Origin: Hungatella sp. UBA3147
GTDB lineage: Bacteria; Bacillota; Clostridia; Lachnospirales; Lachnospiraceae
Direction of reading: 5' to 3'
NCBI GenBank assembly: GCA_002365025.1
Contig: DEYX01000283.1
Location: forward strand, 1 to 16,212
Length of the DNA stretch: 16,212 nucleotides
Shown: positions 1-6,278 of the stretch, one piece after another
Position numbering within the stretch: the stretch's first letter is position 1
How the letters are laid out: every line of letters begins with the position of its first letter
Notes under the pieces: model-generated
Databases searched by the model: none
The model's input: only the letters and a program-made list of their open reading frames with translations
Told to the model about the DNA's origin: nothing
Program-made: the position numbers and the translations under genes

Positions 1-186
1 TGGGTCTCTTCTTATGTATCCCCTTTTTTCTAGCGCCTCCAGGTGAGAGTGGACAGATGATGTTGATTTTAAACTGACCGCTTCGCAAATCTCCCTGACC
101 GCTGGTGGATATCCTCTATCAATTATAGACTCTTTTACATAATCAAATATTTGCTTTTGTATTTTACTCATTCTTACATTTCTCAT
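1..186 (-). CDS. lexA: LexA repressor, N-terminal part (cut by window edge)
   Basis: The SOS-response repressor binds operators of DNA-damage genes and cleaves itself when RecA is activated. Only the first 62 codons are inside the window; the autoprotease domain lies beyond base 1. The visible part is the LexA winged-helix domain: KIQKQIFDYVKESIIDRGYP, then PAVREICEAVSLKSTSSVHS and HLEALEKRGYIRRDP, matching the family's helix-turn-helix and wing. The start at 186 is chosen because AAGGTGG lies 8 bases upstream; the internal Met at 171 has no ribosome binding site, although it would give the more usual 'MSK' beginning. A near-perfect LexA box lies upstream, so autoregulation is expected. In many Firmicutes a division inhibitor gene is divergent from lexA; none is visible here. 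Identification is confident. Confidence 0.93.
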   Translation of the reverse strand, partial: MRNVRMSKIQKQIFDYVKESIIDRGYPPAVREICEAVSLKSTSSVHSHLEALEKRGYIRRDP

Positions 187-211
187 AGGTATGCCCACCT
201 TTCTATATGGT

Positions 212-251
212 ACTATACCATATGTAATTCGTAAACGCAAACATATGTTCG
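212..251 (-). promoter_or_regulatory. lexA promoter with SOS (LexA) box
   Basis: On the minus strand 238-251 reads CGAACATATGTTTG, 13 of 14 bases matching the Gram-positive SOS box CGAACATATGTTCG. It overlaps by three bases a promoter with -35 TTGCGT (235-240), a 17-base spacer and -10 TATAGT (212-217). A repressor bound here would block RNA polymerase, as expected for lexA autoregulation. Confidence 0.8.
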
Positions 252-465
252 TTTATTATTCAAATAAATAAGACGAAAACCTTTGCGAAGATTCTCGGCA
301 CAATATTTAGTTACCCTAAAAACAAATCCATATATAAGCATACTTAATAAAACGAAGCATATTTAAATATGTTTATATATAAAATTCTTTGTATATTAAA
401 ACAATGAATACAATTGACCCCATTTTTGAATACATTTGTGGATGAAGTATCTCAAACCTCCTTAT

Positions 466-534
466 TTTACTAGGGTTTTAATCTCACTCATGGGTTCGAG
501 CCCCATTACTTCCAGTATTTTAAACCCTAGTAAA
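466..534. repeat. 13-bp perfect inverted repeat flanking the tRNA-like fragment
   Basis: TTTACTAGGGTTT (466-478) and its exact complement AAACCCTAGTAAA (522-534) enclose the tRNA-like fragment. The right arm is also the left arm of the terminator-like hairpin at 522-566, so it can pair with only one partner at a time. The rest of the gene-free stretch 252-671 is AT-rich; apart from a 14-bp palindrome CATATTTAAATATG (358-371) and a possible 20-codon reading frame without a usable ribosome binding site, I see nothing in it. Confidence 0.6.
490..514 (+). other. tRNA 3'-end-like fragment (T arm plus acceptor strand), possible attachment site
   Basis: The sequence folds as a T stem ATGGG/CCCAT around the loop TTCGAGC, followed by TACTTCC and A, exactly the layout of the last 25 bases of a tRNA. 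At 443-449 TGAAGTA could pair with six of the seven acceptor bases at about the right distance. The bases between have no GG-containing D loop and no stable anticodon stem, so this is not a functional tRNA. Such 3' fragments are commonly left by elements that integrate into tRNA genes. A GGAAG acceptor start also recalls tRNA-Sec, but that is speculation. No integrase gene is in the window. Confidence 0.45.
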
Positions 535-566
535 TGCAAGAATTCCTTGCAAATACTAGGGTTTTT
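522..566 (+). terminator. Hairpin with short T run, terminator-like
   Basis: AAACCCTAGTA (522-532) pairs with TACTAGGGTTT (554-564). Inside, TGCAAG pairs with CTTGCA around a five-base loop, and the hairpin ends in TTTTT. No plus-strand gene precedes it except the tRNA-like fragment. In the other direction it could stop transcripts of the minus-strand small genes, though with a weaker T run. Confidence 0.55.
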
Positions 567-671
567 GAATACTTAAATTTATATAGACTCCGGTTAATTC
601 GCTTTCCCATTCCTTTGGTAAATAATAAAAGAACCAGCTAAATGTGGTTAGCTAATACTCTTATTGATATA

Positions 672-797
672 TCATGAATTCTTTTTAATGTATATTTTTA
701 ATGCTTTTATTACCAGATATAGCACATATATACCCATTCCTATACCAGCAACGATTAAGAGTAAGAAGATTAAATTCACAACACTTAAAATAGCCAT
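672..797 (-). CDS. Small single-pass membrane protein, 41 aa
   Basis: Function not recognised. The 41-residue product is one long hydrophobic helix (about residues 4-30: ILSVVNLIFLLLIVAGIGMG and on), ending in a basic tail, KALKIYIKKNS. AAGGAGG lies nine bases before the ATG, so translation is well supported despite the small size. A -10-like TATAAT lies on the minus strand around 841-846, without a good -35. A weak hairpin with a T-rich tail follows at about 620-655. Hydrophobic helix plus lysine-rich tail resembles small membrane regulators, respiratory or transport accessory subunits, and type I toxins; the sequence does not decide between them. A 47-aa protein of the same design is encoded at 6023-6166. 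Confidence 0.65.
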   Translation of the reverse strand: MAILSVVNLIFLLLIVAGIGMGIYVLYLVIKALKIYIKKNS

Positions 798-1010
798 CTA
801 TTCGTACCTCCTTATAAAATAATTCAATATAAGCAACAATATTATAATACCATAACGAAATCGTTTTTACTAATTATTACTTTCTTAAAAGAAATCGGTA
901 ATTCGCCTGCTCGTCTACTATATAGTAATTTTGATAATTTAGATAAATAACACTAATATAACGACTCCGATTGGGCGGACTTACGGTAATTAATAAGTTT
1001 ATTCTGCAGT

Positions 1011-1253
1011 TTAAGGTAATATAATTTTTATTAACCCTAAACCACCAAGTATTGATAATATTGAACCTAAAAATCTAAATTTAATTATTGACTGTTCCAA
1101 GTAGATCGAATATATATTTGTATCCATGTTACCACCATTCATTTGCATAATGCCTGACATATTATTAGCACCCAGTTCCGTGCTACCAATCAGTATTGCT
1201 ATGCCGATAATGAAAATTGCTCCAAATAGTACCAATATAAAATTCTTATTCAC
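1011..1253 (-). CDS. Small two-helix membrane protein, 80 aa
   Basis: Family not recognised. The start is GTG at 1253, with AGGAGGA seven bases upstream. The protein has a hydrophobic segment near residues 5-24 (FILVLFGAIFIIGIAILIGS), a polar, Met/Asn/Gly-rich loop at about 27-52 and a second hydrophobic segment at about 60-78. Two membrane passes with the loop probably outside are likely. It lies in the AT-rich stretch among other small minus-strand genes, 57 bases downstream of the 73-aa gene, so the two could share a transcript. The 798-1010 gap holds no convincing gene. Confidence 0.6.
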   Translation of the reverse strand: MNKNFILVLFGAIFIIGIAILIGSTELGANNMSGIMQMNGGNMDTNIYSIYLEQSIIKFRFLGSILSILGGLGLIKIILP

Positions 1254-1310
1254 CGTATGTTCCTCCTATAATTTTTTATCTTACCAATCCCAATGCTAAG
1301 AATTGACTTT

Positions 1311-1532
1311 CTAATACAACGATACGCAATCACAGCCTTTATTTTTCACATTTGCTCCTCCGTAAAACCTTTTAAGTCCAAACATCGGAACCATTCTTAC
1401 TTCAAAACAAGATAGAATACCACTTTCATCACGTTTTCCACTTACTTGGTAGATTGTACTTACCGGTATACCATTCTTACCTGAATTTAATTTATCCTTT
1501 TTTATATTTTTCTTTAGTTGTCTCTTATTCAC
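1311..1532 (-). CDS. Small basic protein of unknown function, 73 aa
   Basis: Family not recognised. The start is GTG at 1532, with GAGGAG six to seven bases upstream. The first 20 residues are very basic (KRQLKKNIKKDKLNSGK). The middle (IPVSTIYQVSGKRDESGI) looks like beta-strand material. The C-terminus carries a GCDC cysteine pair, with another cysteine near residue 42. There is no signal peptide or membrane segment. Its GTG start and 'MNK' beginning match the downstream 80-aa gene. It could be a relic of a larger gene or a small element-borne protein; only the ribosome binding site and intact frame support it. Confidence 0.5.
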   Translation of the reverse strand: MNKRQLKKNIKKDKLNSGKNGIPVSTIYQVSGKRDESGILSCFEVRMVPMFGLKRFYGGANVKNKGCDCVSLY

Positions 1533-1769
1533 CCTAGTCTCCTCGCTGCTCTTTGTTCAAGTCCCTAGATCAGTTAAATAATATCAATGAAACCTCCAAA
1601 ATCTCCTAATATTAATACTACAATTATATATCACCTGTATGGACATTGCTATCCTTTTCATTAGATTTTCAATGTTTTCCACCCGCCCCACCTTCCGATC
1701 TTTGTATAATAATGACTGAAACCCTGTAATAACTTGCAGTTTTATGTCGTATTTTCAGACATTAACAGT

Positions 1770-1822
1770 TAATCCACAATTATTTCCACAACATTGTGGA
1801 TAAGTGTCATTTTCTATATAAT
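1770..1822 (+). promoter_or_regulatory. DnaA-box cluster overlapping a sigma-A-type promoter
   Basis: TGTGGATAA (1795-1803) is a perfect DnaA box on the minus strand. TAATCCACA (1770-1778) has one mismatch and ATTTCCACA (1782-1790) has two. The inverted repeat CCACAAT/ATTGTGG joins them. A promoter overlaps the cluster: -35 TTGTGG (1794-1799), a 17-base spacer and a perfect -10 TATAAT (1817-1822). A plus-strand transcript would run through the hairpin at 1834-1870 into a ribosome binding site. DnaA control, or a fragment of a replication origin, are both possible. The remaining part of the gene-free stretch 1533-2001 shows nothing recognisable. Confidence 0.45.
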
Positions 1823-1833
1823 AAGTTAATCAA

Positions 1834-1870
1834 GAAAACGCCCATCGTACAAATTCCGACAGGCGTTTTC
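1834..1870. terminator. GAAAACGCC hairpin, probable terminator of the nitroreductase gene
   Basis: GAAAACGCC (1834-1842) pairs perfectly with GGCGTTTTC (1862-1870) around a 19-base loop. On the minus strand it ends GGCGTTTTCTT, which fits an intrinsic terminator about 130 bases after the nitroreductase stop codon. On the plus strand it stands just before a ribosome binding site and could act as a leader hairpin. Confidence 0.5.
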
Positions 1871-1886
1871 AAAAAGGAGGCACAGT

Positions 1887-1919
1887 ATGAACAAATCACT
1901 ATGGATTATTATGTCGTAG
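1887..1919 (+). other. Ten-codon reading frame with strong ribosome binding site (gene remnant or leader peptide)
   Basis: AAAAAGGAGG precedes an ATG by six bases, but the frame reads only MNKSLWIIMS and stops. Its beginning looks like the start of a hydrophobic segment. With the promoter at 1794-1822 this is a complete expression signal without a gene, which suggests a 3'-deleted gene or, less likely, a leader peptide. Confidence 0.3.
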
Positions 1920-2001
1920 TCATTTAAACCTTTACACCATTAAGATATAAATCTTCGACATGTCCTGTGACTATCTTCGATATCTTTTTATAAAATTATA
2001 T

Positions 2002-2595
2002 TTACATTCTCCACTCGACTATATCTTCCATGCTTTTACGCGGCCGCGGCCTGGGGCATTCATCTGGATGTCCAAATGACATAGCTGCGACCAGAGTACC
2101 TTCTGTACTTAACCACCTGCTGAATTCTTCATAGGCAAAGTAAATATCGCAGATCCATAAACTTCCCAAACCTAATTCAGTAGCTGTAAGTGCCATGTTT
2201 TCCATGGCGGCACCTATGGATTGAGCATTGCAGATTTCATAAATTCTATCTTCCTGGATAAGGCGATCCGATAATTCAATACCCAGGGGATTGGTTACAA
2301 ATACTGTAATCGGAGCTTGTATCATAATTTCCAGAGTATATTCAGCCGCCGCCAAATGCTGCTTGCTGTTAGGAAGCAGGGATACGCCTTCTCTCTCTCG
2401 TAATAGACCTTGCTCCATTGACATAAGCATTTCATTTTTCGATTGACCGCTAACAACCGTAAATTTCCATGGTTGTCTATTCTTTGACGATGGCGCAAGT
2501 CTTCCTGCATTTAAGATTTCTTCAACCATTACTTTTGGTATTGCTGTATCTTTAAACTTTCGAATGCTGCGTCTATTAGATATTGATTTTATCAT
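2002..2595 (-). CDS. Nitroreductase family protein (FMN-dependent oxidoreductase)
   Basis: Cytoplasmic flavoenzyme predicted to use NAD(P)H and FMN to reduce nitro compounds, quinones or similar acceptors; the physiological substrate is not visible. The 197-aa length is usual. The N-terminal RRSIRKFKD motif binds the FMN phosphate, RLAPSSKNRQPWKF (about residues 32-45) is the second conserved block, and QSIGAAMENMALTATELGLG (about 125-144) is the conserved helix near the flavin, followed by SLWICD. The C-terminal GHPDECPRPRPRK is also typical. GAGGAG lies six bases before the ATG. It is transcribed alone, about 100 bases downstream of the acetyltransferase gene on the same strand, and a hairpin at 1834-1870 probably ends the transcript. 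Confidence 0.9.
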   Translation of the reverse strand: MIKSISNRRSIRKFKDTAIPKVMVEEILNAGRLAPSSKNRQPWKFTVVSGQSKNEMLMSMEQGLLREREGVSLLPNSKQHLAAAEYTLEIMIQAPITVFVTNPLGIELSDRLIQEDRIYEICNAQSIGAAMENMALTATELGLGSLWICDIYFAYEEFSRWLSTEGTLVAAMSFGHPDECPRPRPRKSMEDIVEWRM

Positions 2596-2697
2596 TTAAT
2601 TCTCCTCACTCAACTGAGAAATCCGCTTTACAGTGTATCATAATCTTTACTAACCATTGATTTTCATTTCTGCAAGCTTCGAATAACGCTCTAATGG

Positions 2698-3222
2698 CTA
2701 TCTTAATTTTTTGCTGAAATATAGATTTAAGTCATCATCATTGCAATAAGTTTTATGCGGTTCTGCTATTTTATCTTTATACCATACACCTTTGCCATCG
2801 GGTATGTAACCACGCTTATGGTACATTCTTTGAGCACTGCCATATCCGCTGTGTAAGCCTACACCAAGATAAACGGTATCCGAATATTCTGAAGCAATTT
2901 TTTCAGCGGCGTCCATAAGTTTAGAACCTATTCCATAGCAACGGTATTTTTCCAATACACCAAAATCAACAATTTCACAATATCCCATGTTTGCAAAAGA
3001 GCCCCATAAAGCATTGATATATACATTGATATACCCGGCAACGTTACCTTTGTATTCTGCAACAAGAGCAATGGATTTACCAGCAGAATTATCCGCCAAC
3101 CTCTTCAAATACTTCTCTTCATTTGCCTGCCATCCTTGTGCTATTTCTTCCTTACAAATAACTTTAGGGTCTGTTTCAATCATTGTTCTTATCAGAACCT
3201 CTTCATCTAAGTAATAAACCAT
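2698..3222 (-). CDS. GNAT family N-acetyltransferase
   Basis: Predicted to transfer an acetyl group from acetyl-CoA to an amine; the acceptor is unknown. The acetyl-CoA site is clear: VDFGVLEKYRCYGIGSKLMD contains the beta-strand plus the R-x-x-G-x-G/A pyrophosphate loop (motif A), followed by a long helix. YLGVGLHSGYGSAQRMYHKR is motif B with the usual AxxxYxxxGY-like pattern. The start is placed at 3222 (MVYYLDEEV) because GGGAGGAG lies about six bases upstream; the ATG at 3237 adds five residues encoded by the ribosome binding site itself. The resulting 174 aa is normal for the family. It lies between the nitroreductase and rubredoxin genes on the same strand. Confidence 0.87.
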   Translation of the reverse strand: MVYYLDEEVLIRTMIETDPKVICKEEIAQGWQANEEKYLKRLADNSAGKSIALVAEYKGNVAGYINVYINALWGSFANMGYCEIVDFGVLEKYRCYGIGSKLMDAAEKIASEYSDTVYLGVGLHSGYGSAQRMYHKRGYIPDGKGVWYKDKIAEPHKTYCNDDDLNLYFSKKLR

Positions 3223-3405
3223 ACCTGCTCCTCCCATTATAGAATTTATAAGTATTTCAAACTTTAGCTACAGTATGATCTTATCTAAAAAACCGCGAAC
3301 TATCAATATATAGTTTAAAATTTAGATAACATTAAACCATGACTGCAAAAGTATTACAGAAAGTAACGGCAGTACCCATTTGATTCCCGGTTCCTTAAAA
3401 AAACA

Positions 3406-3451
3406 AAAAACACCGGAATTCCATGTAAATATAAGAATTCCCGGTGTTTTT
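3406..3451 (-). terminator. Intrinsic terminator of the rubredoxin-domain gene
   Basis: On the minus strand a CACCGG/CCGGTG stem is extended by GAATTC/GAATTC-like and A/T pairs and ends in TTTTTTGTTTTTTT. It lies 50 bases after the stop codon of the rubredoxin-domain gene. The rest of 3238-3405 holds nothing I recognise. Confidence 0.8.
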
Positions 3452-3500
3452 GCTTTTCATGAACATTAAAATATTCCTTGCCGAGACACTTTTACCGCAA

Positions 3501-3833
3501 TTAGTATTTACCCAATTTCATATGTCCTGCAAGTTCTGTTTTTGATCTTTGTTTAATTACCCATGCTTCATCCTTTGCCTGGGTAAAAGCGGATACACAT
3601 TTAGGATCTAAATTATCCTCAATTCCTTCCTTGCTTAATGCGATGATTTTTTCTGATAACGTGATGATTTCCATATGAATGGCATTGGTACGGTCAGAAC
3701 GATATATTTTTTCCGCATCTTCTTCACTAAGCTCTTCGAATTTCTCAGCACCCATTTTACACTTTGGACATTTTTCCGGTGCAGTCTCCCCTTCATAAAC
3801 ATAGCCACATACTGTACATCTAAATAACTTCAT
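3501..3833 (-). CDS. Rubredoxin-domain protein, 110 aa
   Basis: The N-terminal 35 residues are a rubredoxin-type Fe(Cys)4 site: FRCTVCGYVYEG with C6 and C9, then EKCPKCKMG with C22 and C25. This is the short loop form found in reverse rubrerythrins and related clostridial peroxide-reducing proteins. The remainder (about residues 40-110) is helical (ITLSEKIIALSKEGIEDN and on) and contains no ExxH diiron signature, so it is not a full rubrerythrin, which would be about 180 aa. It could be an electron carrier or a peroxidase accessory. AAGGAGG lies ten bases before the ATG, and a strong terminator follows the gene. A role in oxygen or peroxide defence in an anaerobe is inferred. Confidence 0.8.
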   Translation of the reverse strand: MKLFRCTVCGYVYEGETAPEKCPKCKMGAEKFEELSEEDAEKIYRSDRTNAIHMEIITLSEKIIALSKEGIEDNLDPKCVSAFTQAKDEAWVIKQRSKTELAGHMKLGKY

Positions 3834-3934
3834 AATTATATGCCTCCTTAGTTAAAAGATTATTTTTATACCTAATGAATATTATATTACCTGCTTTGCT
3901 ATATTTGTCAATCTATTATAGATATTTTATCATT

Positions 3935-4144
3935 TTATTTTATAAATTCTGCTAATTCCTCTGTCCTACCAGTCACCTTTATAAGCCCCTTCCTTTGTAT
4001 CTGCAAGGGTTCTGCTATATATGGAATACCGGAATAGTCCTGCCGCCGGCAATCGGCAGGAAAGACAAGCACATTGTCAAAATCTTTATCAGATCCAGGA
4101 TAAAACAAACCTCTATGCTGCTCATAATAGCACTCCTGCTGCAT
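3935..4144 (-). pseudogene. Unrecognised minus-strand reading frame, possibly a 3' gene remnant
   Basis: The frame is open from 4210 and ends at 3935. From the Met at 4144 it encodes 69 residues with ordinary composition: CYYEQHRGLFYPGSDKDFD, then VLVFPADCRRQDYSGIPYIA and a tidy ending, GLIKVTGRTEELAEFIK. It looks like the C-terminal end of a real protein rather than random translation, but I do not recognise the family. The only ribosome-binding-like sequence (AAAAGGAG) is about 15 bases from the Met, and the frame runs backwards into the start region of the Csp-like gene, so it may be a truncated gene. Confidence 0.35.
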
Positions 4145-4148
4145 AATA
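4119..4148 (+). promoter_or_regulatory. Weak sigma-G-like promoter upstream of the Csp-like gene
   Basis: CATAATA (4142-4148) matches the sigma-G -10 pattern CATNHTA fully. TGCTCA (4119-4124), 17 bases upstream, matches only four of six -35 positions. Transcription would start about 35 bases before the TTG start. Forespore expression would suit a germination protein, but the -35 is weak. Confidence 0.3.
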
Positions 4149-4190
4149 TAAAACAAATGCTCCTTTTGAATCAGACCTGGAGGCTGAAAT

Positions 4191-5864
4191 TTGGAAAAAG
4201 TTCTGGACAATGACTACTATGACCTTATGATTAACAATGTTTCAATCCCCATGTATGATACCGGGGACAACATTACTACGCTGAATTTCAGGCACTCTTT
4301 AGTTCATATTCTTAAGACAAACTCAGACCCCTGCAACCTGGGCGTTTATCCTTATCACAGCTTTCCGACTCTCTATGCGCCGACTTCCACTATCAGCATT
4401 GAAAAATCAGGAATCGGCACGGTTCAGAGAAATCCTTTTTTAGGATTGTTTGGGCAGGGAATCATCGTTGGAGTCATAGATACCGGGATTGATTACCAGC
4501 ACCAGGCCTTTCTTTATAATGATGACACCACCAGAATCCTTTCCATCTGGGACCAATCCATACAGAACGGTCCTATTCCTGAGGGTTTCACATTTGGTAC
4601 TGAATATAGAAAGGAAATTATCAATCTGGCCCTGAAATCAGATAACCCCTTATCCATTGTACCTTCCGTCGACACCAACGGCCATGGCACATCAATTGCC
4701 AGCGTAATCGCCGGCAAACCAAATGCCGAAGGTACCTTTTCCGGTATTGTTCCGGAATCCGAACTGGTGGTTGTAAAGTTGAAAGACGCAAAACAAAATC
4801 TGAAAGAAATTTTTTTTGTACCAAATGACACCGTGTGCTTTCAGGAATCCGATATTATGCTTGGAATACGCTACTTAATTTCCTTTGCGCAAAGTGTAAG
4901 CCGTCCTGTGGTTATATGCATCGCCCTTGGCAGCAGCAGCGGTGGGCATGACGGCAGCGGTGCGCTCAGTAATTACCTAAACTACCTGGGAAGACTTCCC
5001 GGAATCGGCCTTTCTGTTTCAGCAGGGAATGAAGGAAATAACCGCAGGCATTACTTTAACAACACAAAGGAACCGCCCTTTTACAATGACTTTGAATTGC
5101 GAGTAGGCGAAAGGGATAAAATGTTTTCCATGGAAATATGGCCTTACGCTCTTGGACGGTTTGCCGTTGATATTTCCACACCAAACCGGGAATCCACTCA
5201 ATTGATTTATCCCACCATTGGATCCTGCAGAATGTTTAACTTCATTTTTACCCCAAGTGTGCTCTGGGTGAATAATTTTATATTTGAAGAGGAAACCGGG
5301 GACCAGCTCATATTGCTGCGTTTTAGGGATGCCCTTCCCGGAGTCTGGAGCATCCGGATTCAAAGCATTGATAATGAGCCCATATCCTTTCACTCCTGGC
5401 TGCCTTCCGGAGATCTTCTTTCAAATGAAACCTTTTTTCTTAACCCGAATCCGGATACCACTATAACGTCTCCCGGCAACGGCCTCCATCAGCTGACGGT
5501 TACTGCCTATAACCAGTTTAATGACAGCATACTCTTAGAATCAAGCAGAGGCTATACAAGAAGCGGGCAGGTCAAACCAGATATCGCCGCCCCTGGCTAC
5601 GAGCTTCCCTGTGCCCTCCCCAGGAATCAGTATGGATCTATTACCGGAACAGGGGCTGCAGCCGCACATACGGCCGGCGCCATTGCCATGATTTTGGAAT
5701 GGGGCATTTCCAGAGGAAATTATACTTCCATGACCGGATACGATGTCAATCGACTGATTATAAGAGGGGCCCGGCGGGAAGGGGCTAATGTTTTTCCAAA
5801 CAACATATGGGGATATGGCCAGTTGGATGTAAACAATCTGTTTCGCAGGCTTACCAATGTATAA
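4191..5864 (+). CDS. Csp-like S8 (subtilisin) family protein with Ser-to-Gly active site, probable pseudoprotease
   Basis: It has the 550-580 aa architecture of clostridial Csp germination proteins: an N-terminal prodomain-like part (about residues 1-85), a subtilase core, and a roughly 200-residue insertion (about 285-480) between the oxyanion-hole segment and the last catalytic motif. Asp97 (GVIDTGID), His165 (DTNGHGTSIA) and Asn280 (VSAGNEGN) are present. The usual GTSMAAP motif reads GTGAAAA at 486-492, so the nucleophilic serine is Gly488; the codon is GGG. There is no signal peptide. The start is TTG, with GGAGG seven bases upstream. In Clostridioides difficile, Csp proteins control spore germination, and CspC and CspA are catalytically dead; that this protein acts similarly is inferred. 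No intact Csp or SleC-like partner is in the window. Confidence 0.85.
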   Translation: MEKVLDNDYYDLMINNVSIPMYDTGDNITTLNFRHSLVHILKTNSDPCNLGVYPYHSFPTLYAPTSTISIEKSGIGTVQRNPFLGLFGQGIIVGVIDTGIDYQHQAFLYNDDTTRILSIWDQSIQNGPIPEGFTFGTEYRKEIINLALKSDNPLSIVPSVDTNGHGTSIASVIAGKPNAEGTFSGIVPESELVVVKLKDAKQNLKEIFFVPNDTVCFQESDIMLGIRYLISFAQSVSRPVVICIALGSSSGGHDGSGALSNYLNYLGRLPGIGLSVSAGNEGNNRRHYFNNTKEPPFYNDFELRVGERDKMFSMEIWPYALGRFAVDISTPNRESTQLIYPTIGSCRMFNFIFTPSVLWVNNFIFEEETGDQLILLRFRDALPGVWSIRIQSIDNEPISFHSWLPSGDLLSNETFFLNPNPDTTITSPGNGLHQLTVTAYNQFNDSILLESSRGYTRSGQVKPDIAAPGYELPCALPRNQYGSITGTGAAAAHTAGAIAMILEWGISRGNYTSMTGYDVNRLIIRGARREGANVFPNNIWGYGQLDVNNLFRRLTNV

Positions 5865-5948
5865 TCTGTCTGCCAGGGCCGGCATAAGTCTCTGTATTCC
5901 GTATCACGAAATAAACCATCGGGCAAGTTCCGGCAGTTTGATACGCAT

Positions 5949-5993
5949 AAGGGTGCCCCCTCCTATGAAAACCATAGTTCAGGGACACCCTTT
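5949..5993 (+). terminator. Probable terminator after the Csp-like gene
   Basis: AAGGGTG (5949-5955) pairs with CACCCTT (5986-5992), with inner CCC/GGG and CTATG/CATAG pairs. The tail TTTAACTTTA is only moderately T-rich. It could also serve the convergent 47-aa gene. Confidence 0.55.
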
Positions 5994-6022
5994 AACTTTA
6001 AGATTTGGTTACTATGCGTCGC

Positions 6023-6166
6023 TTAATCCATTAAGGATATGTTATATTTAAACTTCCTGTAAAACTTCCATATAATAACAGCAGGCATGCTAAAAAACAG
6101 ATACAGAGTGGACAACCCACCTATGATTGCATAAACAACAATCAATAAAATTATAACGGCATTCAT
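6023..6166 (-). CDS. Small single-pass membrane protein, 47 aa
   Basis: Function not recognised. One hydrophobic helix covers about residues 4-32 (VIILLIVVYAIIGGLSTLYL then FFSMPAVIIW). A basic aromatic stretch follows, KFYRKFKY, then a short polar end. AGGAGGGG lies before the ATG at good spacing. Its design (hydrophobic helix with a glycine in the middle, then a Lys/Arg/Tyr-rich tail) is like the 41-aa protein at 672-797, although sequence identity is low. It lies convergent to the Csp-like gene and divergent from the zinc-ribbon gene. A pair of TTAACA direct repeats upstream (6237-6253) could place it under an OmpR/PhoB-type regulator. Confidence 0.6.
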   Translation of the reverse strand: MNAVIILLIVVYAIIGGLSTLYLFFSMPAVIIWKFYRKFKYNISLMD

Positions 6167-6236
6167 ATATTACCCCTCCTCTTCTGCCTCTATTTTAGTG
6201 AAAAATACCAATAAAAGGAATAGAGAAACGATAATC

Positions 6237-6253
6237 TTAACACCATCTTAACA
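6237..6253 (+). promoter_or_regulatory. TTAACA direct repeat with 11-bp period (PhoP/OmpR-type binding site)
   Basis: TTAACA occurs at 6237-6242 and again at 6248-6253, five bases apart. This one-helical-turn spacing is the arrangement bound by PhoP/PhoB-type response regulators in Firmicutes. It lies between the divergent 47-aa gene and the zinc-ribbon gene. Only two repeats are clear, whereas full Pho boxes usually have more. Confidence 0.35.
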
Positions 6254-6278
6254 ACTTGCTATCGGAATAAATCCCATA

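Noticed and set aside
443..514. A complete tRNA gene
   Set aside because: Acceptor and T arm fit, but there is no D-loop GG and no stable anticodon stem.
3995..4213. Plus-strand 72-codon frame before the Csp-like gene
   Set aside because: No ribosome binding site, unusual composition, and it overlaps the Csp-like start signals in another frame.
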